A DNA stretch of 64,000 nucleotides from Frateuria flava (GTDB taxonomy: Bacteria; Pseudomonadota; Gammaproteobacteria; Xanthomonadales; Rhodanobacteraceae), in assembly GCF_017837635.1 (NCBI RefSeq), contig NZ_JAGJRS010000001.1, positions 1-64,000 on the forward strand, given 5' to 3'. The notes under the pieces were generated by a model that worked only from the letters and a program-made list of their open reading frames with translations, was not told where the DNA came from and did not search any database. Made by a program: the position numbers and the translations under genes. Below are positions 60,607 through 64,000 of this stretch, one piece after another (within the stretch, counting starts at the first letter, position 1; every line of letters begins with the position of its first letter).

Positions 60607-61782
60607 ATGAAAACAGACGTCCTCATCATCGGCGCGGGTGCCGCTGGCCTGATGTGCGCGATCACCGCCGGCCAGCGCGGGCGGCGCGTGCTGGTGCTCG
60701 ATCACGCCAACAAACCGGGCAAGAAGATCCTGATGTCCGGCGGCGGGCGCTGCAATTTCACCAATCTGGGCGTGACGCCGGCCAACTACCTGTCGGCCAA
60801 CCCGCACTTCGCCAAGTCCGCGTTGGCACGCTACACGCCGGCCGACTTCATCGCGTTGGTGGAGAAGCACCGCATCGCCTACCACGAGAAGGAGCTCGGC
60901 CAGCTGTTCTGCGACGACTCCTCCAAGCAGATCGTGCGCATGCTGCTGGACGAGTGTGCGGCGGCCGGCGTACGGGTGGAGACCAGCTGCGCGGTGGAGC
61001 GCGTGCGCCACGGCGAGGCCGGTTTCAGCGTGGCCACGGCGCGCGGTGAAGTGCATGCCGAATCGCTGGTGGTCGCCAGCGGCGGACTGTCGATACCGAG
61101 CATGGGCGCCAGCGGCTTCGGCTACGAACTGGCGCGCCAGTTCGGCCACGCCGTGCTGCCCACGCGTGCCGGGCTGGTGCCGCTGACGCTGAGCGGCAAA
61201 CACCAGGAGCGCTACGCGGACCTGGCCGGCGTGGCCCTGGCGGCCGAGGCGCGCTGCGGGCGGCAGGCGTTCCGCGCGGGGCTGTTGTTCACCCATCGCG
61301 GCGTCAGCGGGCCGTCGATCCTGCAGGTCTCCTCCTACTGGCAACCGGGCGAGGAACTGCGGCTGGATCTGTTGCCCGACCGCGACGCCGCCGACTGGCT
61401 GCCTGCGCAGCGCGCGGTACGCCCGGCGGCGGAGTTGAAGACCGTGCTGGGCGACGTGCTTCCGAAGCGGCTGGCGCAACGCCTGTGCGAGCTCGATTTC
61501 GGCAACCGTCCCATGCGCCAGTACCGCGAGGCGGAGCTGGTCGCGATCGGCGCGCGCATCAACGACTGGCCGCTGGTCGCCAGCGGCACCGAGGGCTACC
61601 GCACCGCGGAGGTGACCCTCGGCGGCGTGGACACCGACGGCCTGTCCTCCAGCACCATGCAATCGAAGCGCGTGCCGGGGCTGTACTTCATCGGCGAGGT
61701 GGTCGACGTGACCGGCTGGCTGGGGGGCTACAACTTCCAGTGGGCCTGGGCATCGGGCCATGCCGCCGGCGAGGTGGCGTGA
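60607..61782 (+). CDS. BaiN/HI0933-like FAD-dependent oxidoreductase
   Basis: A 391-residue flavoprotein. The N-terminal Rossmann fold MKTDVLIIGAGAAGLMCAI binds FAD; KPGKKILMSGGGRCNFTNLG and VVASGGLSIPSMGASGFGYELAR are typical of the HI0933/YhiN family. The C-terminal GLYFIGEVVDVTGWLGGYNFQWAWASG is the second FAD-contact region. Enzymatic activity is unclear. The start at 60607 gives the family's natural N terminus. Confidence 0.93.
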   Translation: MKTDVLIIGAGAAGLMCAITAGQRGRRVLVLDHANKPGKKILMSGGGRCNFTNLGVTPANYLSANPHFAKSALARYTPADFIALVEKHRIAYHEKELGQLFCDDSSKQIVRMLLDECAAAGVRVETSCAVERVRHGEAGFSVATARGEVHAESLVVASGGLSIPSMGASGFGYELARQFGHAVLPTRAGLVPLTLSGKHQERYADLAGVALAAEARCGRQAFRAGLLFTHRGVSGPSILQVSSYWQPGEELRLDLLPDRDAADWLPAQRAVRPAAELKTVLGDVLPKRLAQRLCELDFGNRPMRQYREAELVAIGARINDWPLVASGTEGYRTAEVTLGGVDTDGLSSSTMQSKRVPGLYFIGEVVDVTGWLGGYNFQWAWASGHAAGEVA

Positions 61783-61921
61783 GCGCCGGAACCGCGGGTC
61801 GGGCTTGAGTCCGTTGCGGGGCCGCAAGTGACCGGTGGGCGGAAGCCTCCCGGGCGGCGCGTTTGCATGCCTTCAACACCGCCGGTGTTCCATTAACCGG
61901 CCGCTCGACAGGAGAACTCCC

Positions 61922-62803
61922 ATGAACATCGGCTTCCTCGGCCTTGGCGCCATGGGCAGCGCCATGGCCAGCAACCTGCTTGCCGCGGGCCACGCGCTGA
62001 CCGTGTGGAACCGTTCCGAAGGCCCCACCGAACCGCTCGCCTCGCTCGGCGCCAAGGTCGCGCGTACGCCCGGGCGGGCGGTGCAGGGCCAGGTCGTGCA
62101 CAGCATGCTGGCCAACGACCAGGCGGTGCGCGAGGTGTTCCTCGACGGTGGCGTGCTGGACGAGATGGATCGCGACACCGTGCACGTCAACCACACCACC
62201 ATCTCGGTAGCGCTGGCGCGCGAGCTGGCCGAGGCGCACGCGCAGCGCGGGCTGGGCTATGTCGCCGCGCCGGTGTTCGGACGGCCGGACATGGCCGCCG
62301 CGGCCAAGCTCAACATCGTGGTGGCCGGCCACCCGCACGTGGTCGAATCGGTGCGGCCGCTGCTGGAGGTGCTGGGCAGCCGGCTGTGGCCGGTCGGCGA
62401 GGCGCCCGAGCGCGCCAACGTGGTGAAGCTGGCCGGCAACTTCATGCTCGCCTCGGCGATCGAGAGCATGGCCGAGGCCACCGCGCTGACGCGGGCGCAC
62501 GGCGTCAGCGCGGCCGATTTCCTGGAGATCATGACCAGCACGCTGTTCGCCGCGCCGGCCTACCAGGGCTACGGACGGCTGATCGCCGAAGAGCGCTACG
62601 CACCGCCGGGCTTCGCGTTGCCGCTGGGCCTGAAGGACGTCAACCTCGCACTCGCCGCGGGCGAGGCGGCGCGGGTGCCGCTGCCGTTCGCCGGCGTGGT
62701 GCGCGATGCGCTGATCGAGGCGCTGGCCGCCGGCGGCGAGGGGCTGGACTGGGCGGCGCTGGCGCAGGTGGCCGCGCGCCGCGCGCACCTCGATGGACCG
62801 TAG
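61922..62803 (+). CDS. NAD(P)-dependent beta-hydroxyacid dehydrogenase (HIBADH family)
   Basis: A 293-residue dehydrogenase. N-terminal NIGFLGLGAMGSAMASNLLA binds the nucleotide; VNHTTISVALARELAEAHA and APVFGRPDMAAAAKLNIVVAG are substrate-loop regions; the catalytic lysine is in NVVKLAGNFMLASAI. The loop NRSEGPTEPLA may favour NADP. Substrate could be 3-hydroxyisobutyrate or a glyoxylate derivative. Its TAG stop is also the first bases of an inverted repeat. Confidence 0.92.
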   Translation: MNIGFLGLGAMGSAMASNLLAAGHALTVWNRSEGPTEPLASLGAKVARTPGRAVQGQVVHSMLANDQAVREVFLDGGVLDEMDRDTVHVNHTTISVALARELAEAHAQRGLGYVAAPVFGRPDMAAAAKLNIVVAGHPHVVESVRPLLEVLGSRLWPVGEAPERANVVKLAGNFMLASAIESMAEATALTRAHGVSAADFLEIMTSTLFAAPAYQGYGRLIAEERYAPPGFALPLGLKDVNLALAAGEAARVPLPFAGVVRDALIEALAAGGEGLDWAALAQVAARRAHLDGP

Positions 62804-62868
62804 GGTGGGGCTTCAGCCCACCGGCTCTCGCCGGTGATCAGAGTCGGTGGGGTGAAGCCCACCCTACG
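62801..62868. repeat. TAGGgTGGGGCT inverted repeat overlapping two gene ends
   Basis: TAGGGTGGGGCTTCAGCCCA (62801-62820) and TGGGGTGAAGCCCACCCTAC (62848-62867) flank a short CCGGCTCTCGCCGG hairpin. The first triplet is the stop of the dehydrogenase gene, and the C-terminal codons of the opposite-strand yaiI lie in the right arm, with its stop in the loop. Confidence 0.85.
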
Positions 62869-63341
62869 CCCACTTGCGAGCTCTTCGGCCGCTGCTGCAG
62901 CCAGCGGTCGAGCTGGTTGGCGAAGGCCTGCCGGTCGCGCGCATGGAATGCCGCCGGGCCGCCGGTATCCACGCCGGCGCCGCGCAGCTCGTCCATGAAA
63001 TTGCGCATCGACAACCGCTGCGCGATGGTCTCGCGCGTGTAGAGCTCGCCGCGCGGGTGCAGCGCCAGCGCGCCCTTGTCGATCGCCTGCGCGGCCAGCG
63101 GGATGTCCTGCGTCACCACCAGGTCGCCCGCGGCCAGCCGCTGCACGATCTCGTTGTCGGCCACGTCGAACCCGCCGGCTACCTGGATCGCCCGTACCCA
63201 GCGCGTGGACGGCGTGCGCAGCATCTGGTTGGCGACCAGCGTGACCATCACCTGCGCGCGTTCGGCGGCGCGGAACAGGATGTCCTTGATCGGCCCCGGG
63301 CAGGCGTCGGCATCGACCCAGACCTGCGGCGCGCCGCTCAC
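62838..63341 (-). CDS. YaiI/YqxD family protein (DUF188)
   Basis: A 167-residue protein of the YaiI/YqxD family (PIN-like fold, DUF188). Signature: [58 protein letters not shown] and [24 protein letters not shown] start it at a GTG that overlaps the phzF stop (GTGA); no ATG fits. About the last ten residues ([10 protein letters not shown]) are encoded by an inverted repeat and are not part of the family. Function is unproven; nuclease-like activity is possible. Confidence 0.9.
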   Translation of the reverse strand: MSGAPQVWVDADACPGPIKDILFRAAERAQVMVTLVANQMLRTPSTRWVRAIQVAGGFDVADNEIVQRLAAGDLVVTQDIPLAAQAIDKGALALHPRGELYTRETIAQRLSMRNFMDELRGAGVDTGGPAAFHARDRQAFANQLDRWLQQRPKSSQVGVGWASPHRL

Positions 63342-64000
63342 GCGCCGTTCCAGCGCAGCAGGCCGTCGACCACCGTGCGGGCGCGTCCACCGACCCAGAT
63401 CGCCTCTGGCTCGATGCGTGCCAGCAGGCGGGCGTCGTGGCCCATCTCGCGGCCCTGGCTGATCGCGTAGCCGCGCGCGAGCGCACCGTGCGGCTCGGCC
63501 TGGGCGATGTAGGCCGCGATCAGGCCGTTGGCGGCGCCCGATGCCGGGTCCTCGACGATACCCACGCCGGCGGGGAAGGCGCGCACCACCAGCTGGTAGT
63601 CCCCTGACGCGCTGCGTGCGAACGCGCACAGGCCCATGCTGCCGGTGGCGCGGGCCAGCGCGCCGATGGCGCTGTGGTCGGGCAGCCAGCCGCGCAGGCT
63701 CGCCTCGTCGGCGACCTCGGCCAGCCACCAGCGGCGCCCGCCGTCGACCAGCGCCGGTGGCAGCACGCCCAGCTCGATGCCGCCCAGCGTGGCTTCCAGC
63801 AGCGGGTGCGCGTCGCGGCCGGTGGCGAGCACCCGCTCGCCGGGCGATTTCAGCAGCAGGTCGCGCGACTCACCCTCGCCTTCGACGCGGATCGGCAACA
63901 CGCCGGCGCCGCATTCCTGCCAGAGCAGGCCATCAACCGGCTGTGCGAGTCCGCAGGCCAGCACCGCGTGCGCGCTGCCGACGCTGGGATGGCCGGCGAA
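63338..64000 (-). CDS. PhzF family epimerase/isomerase (partial, runs off the window)
   Basis: The last 220 codons of a PhzF-type protein, diaminopimelate-epimerase-fold isomerases. [20 protein letters not shown] at the right edge is the conserved start of the second motif; [21 protein letters not shown] and [23 protein letters not shown] follow. The 5' end lies beyond position 64000. In full members, about 260-290 residues, the first glutamate is in the missing part. Co-translational with yaiI downstream. Confidence 0.92.
   Translation of the reverse strand, partial: FAGHPSVGSAHAVLACGLAQPVDGLLWQECGAGVLPIRVEGEGESRDLLLKSPGERVLATGRDAHPLLEATLGGIELGVLPPALVDGGRRWWLAEVADEASLRGWLPDHSAIGALARATGSMGLCAFARSASGDYQLVVRAFPAGVGIVEDPASGAANGLIAAYIAQAEPHGALARGYAISQGREMGHDARLLARIEPEAIWVGGRARTVVDGLLRWNGA

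Overview
The window is very GC-rich, densely coding DNA from a gammaproteobacterium. The gene families (GumN-like protein, Bpt, YajQ, PurT, MinCDE, SPFH plus ribbon-helix-helix pair, DUF5916 barrel) and the many short intergenic inverted repeats suggest the Xanthomonadales (Lysobacterales), probably Rhodanobacteraceae such as Rhodanobacter, Dyella or Luteibacter. That placement is inference from gene content and repeat style, not from a marker gene. I see no tRNA, rRNA, CRISPR array, prophage or transposase. The window reads as ordinary chromosome with about 66 protein genes; the last one is cut by the window edge.

Layout, left to right. 1-480 is a three-copy tandem repeat that includes the 3' end of parC (463-2703, minus). 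2792-5417 is a minus-strand group of secreted proteins: a D-Ala-D-Ala carboxypeptidase, two related small proteins and a larger unknown. 5605-8979 holds a GumN/TraB-like protein and a membrane-anchored winged-helix regulator with a TPR tail. 9103-11358 is a likely fluoride-response operon on the minus strand: riboswitch, crcB, DUF190, a cyclopropane-fatty-acid-synthase-like methyltransferase and a small ORF. 11539-16478 carries a Bcr/CflA drug transporter, a DUF5916 outer-membrane protein, a 3-methyladenine glycosylase and ChaB. 16648-19087 has a putative zinc peptidase and minCDE; a multi-branched palindrome occupies the space upstream of minC. 20160-22131 is a two-component pair, followed by a membrane-anchored SRPBCC/GyrI-like protein with a strong terminator.

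24569-28248 is a GldA/GldF/GldG-type ABC operon. 28776-30740 groups cytochrome-oxidase copper assembly genes (CtaG, PCuAC, SCO). 31703-34476 contains SPFH, a 25-residue membrane peptide, a ribbon-helix-helix protein and a transglutaminase-like protein. 34582-43573 carries purT, a membrane-anchored FMN glutamate-synthase-like protein, bpt, tesB, an AmpD-like amidase, a small hydrolase and rlmL. 43577-50541 includes a YVTN propeller protein, chromate transporter ChrA, acetyl- and acyltransferases, a ChrR-like flavin reductase, a LysE exporter and a divergent LysR regulator. 50548-56937 has an amino acid permease, a Rieske oxygenase, an S10 carboxypeptidase and a NERD-UvrD helicase. 57119-64000 has a diguanylate cyclase, OsmC, YajQ, a BaiN-like flavoprotein, a beta-hydroxyacid dehydrogenase, YaiI and a partial PhzF.

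The non-coding DNA is unusually structured. There are several families of short inverted repeats (GTAGGAGCGC type, TAGGcTGGGCT type, CACTCGTGGGCGATGC type, and two hairpin families seen as CTTCCCC and CTCTCCCC). There is also a roughly 370 bp hairpin-rich element in two near-identical copies (28276-28662 and 39878-40238). In three genes the TAG stop codon is itself the first three bases of a repeat. The best candidates for new biology are the cfa-like gene under a fluoride riboswitch, the branched palindrome at minC, and the small membrane peptide in the SPFH operon.
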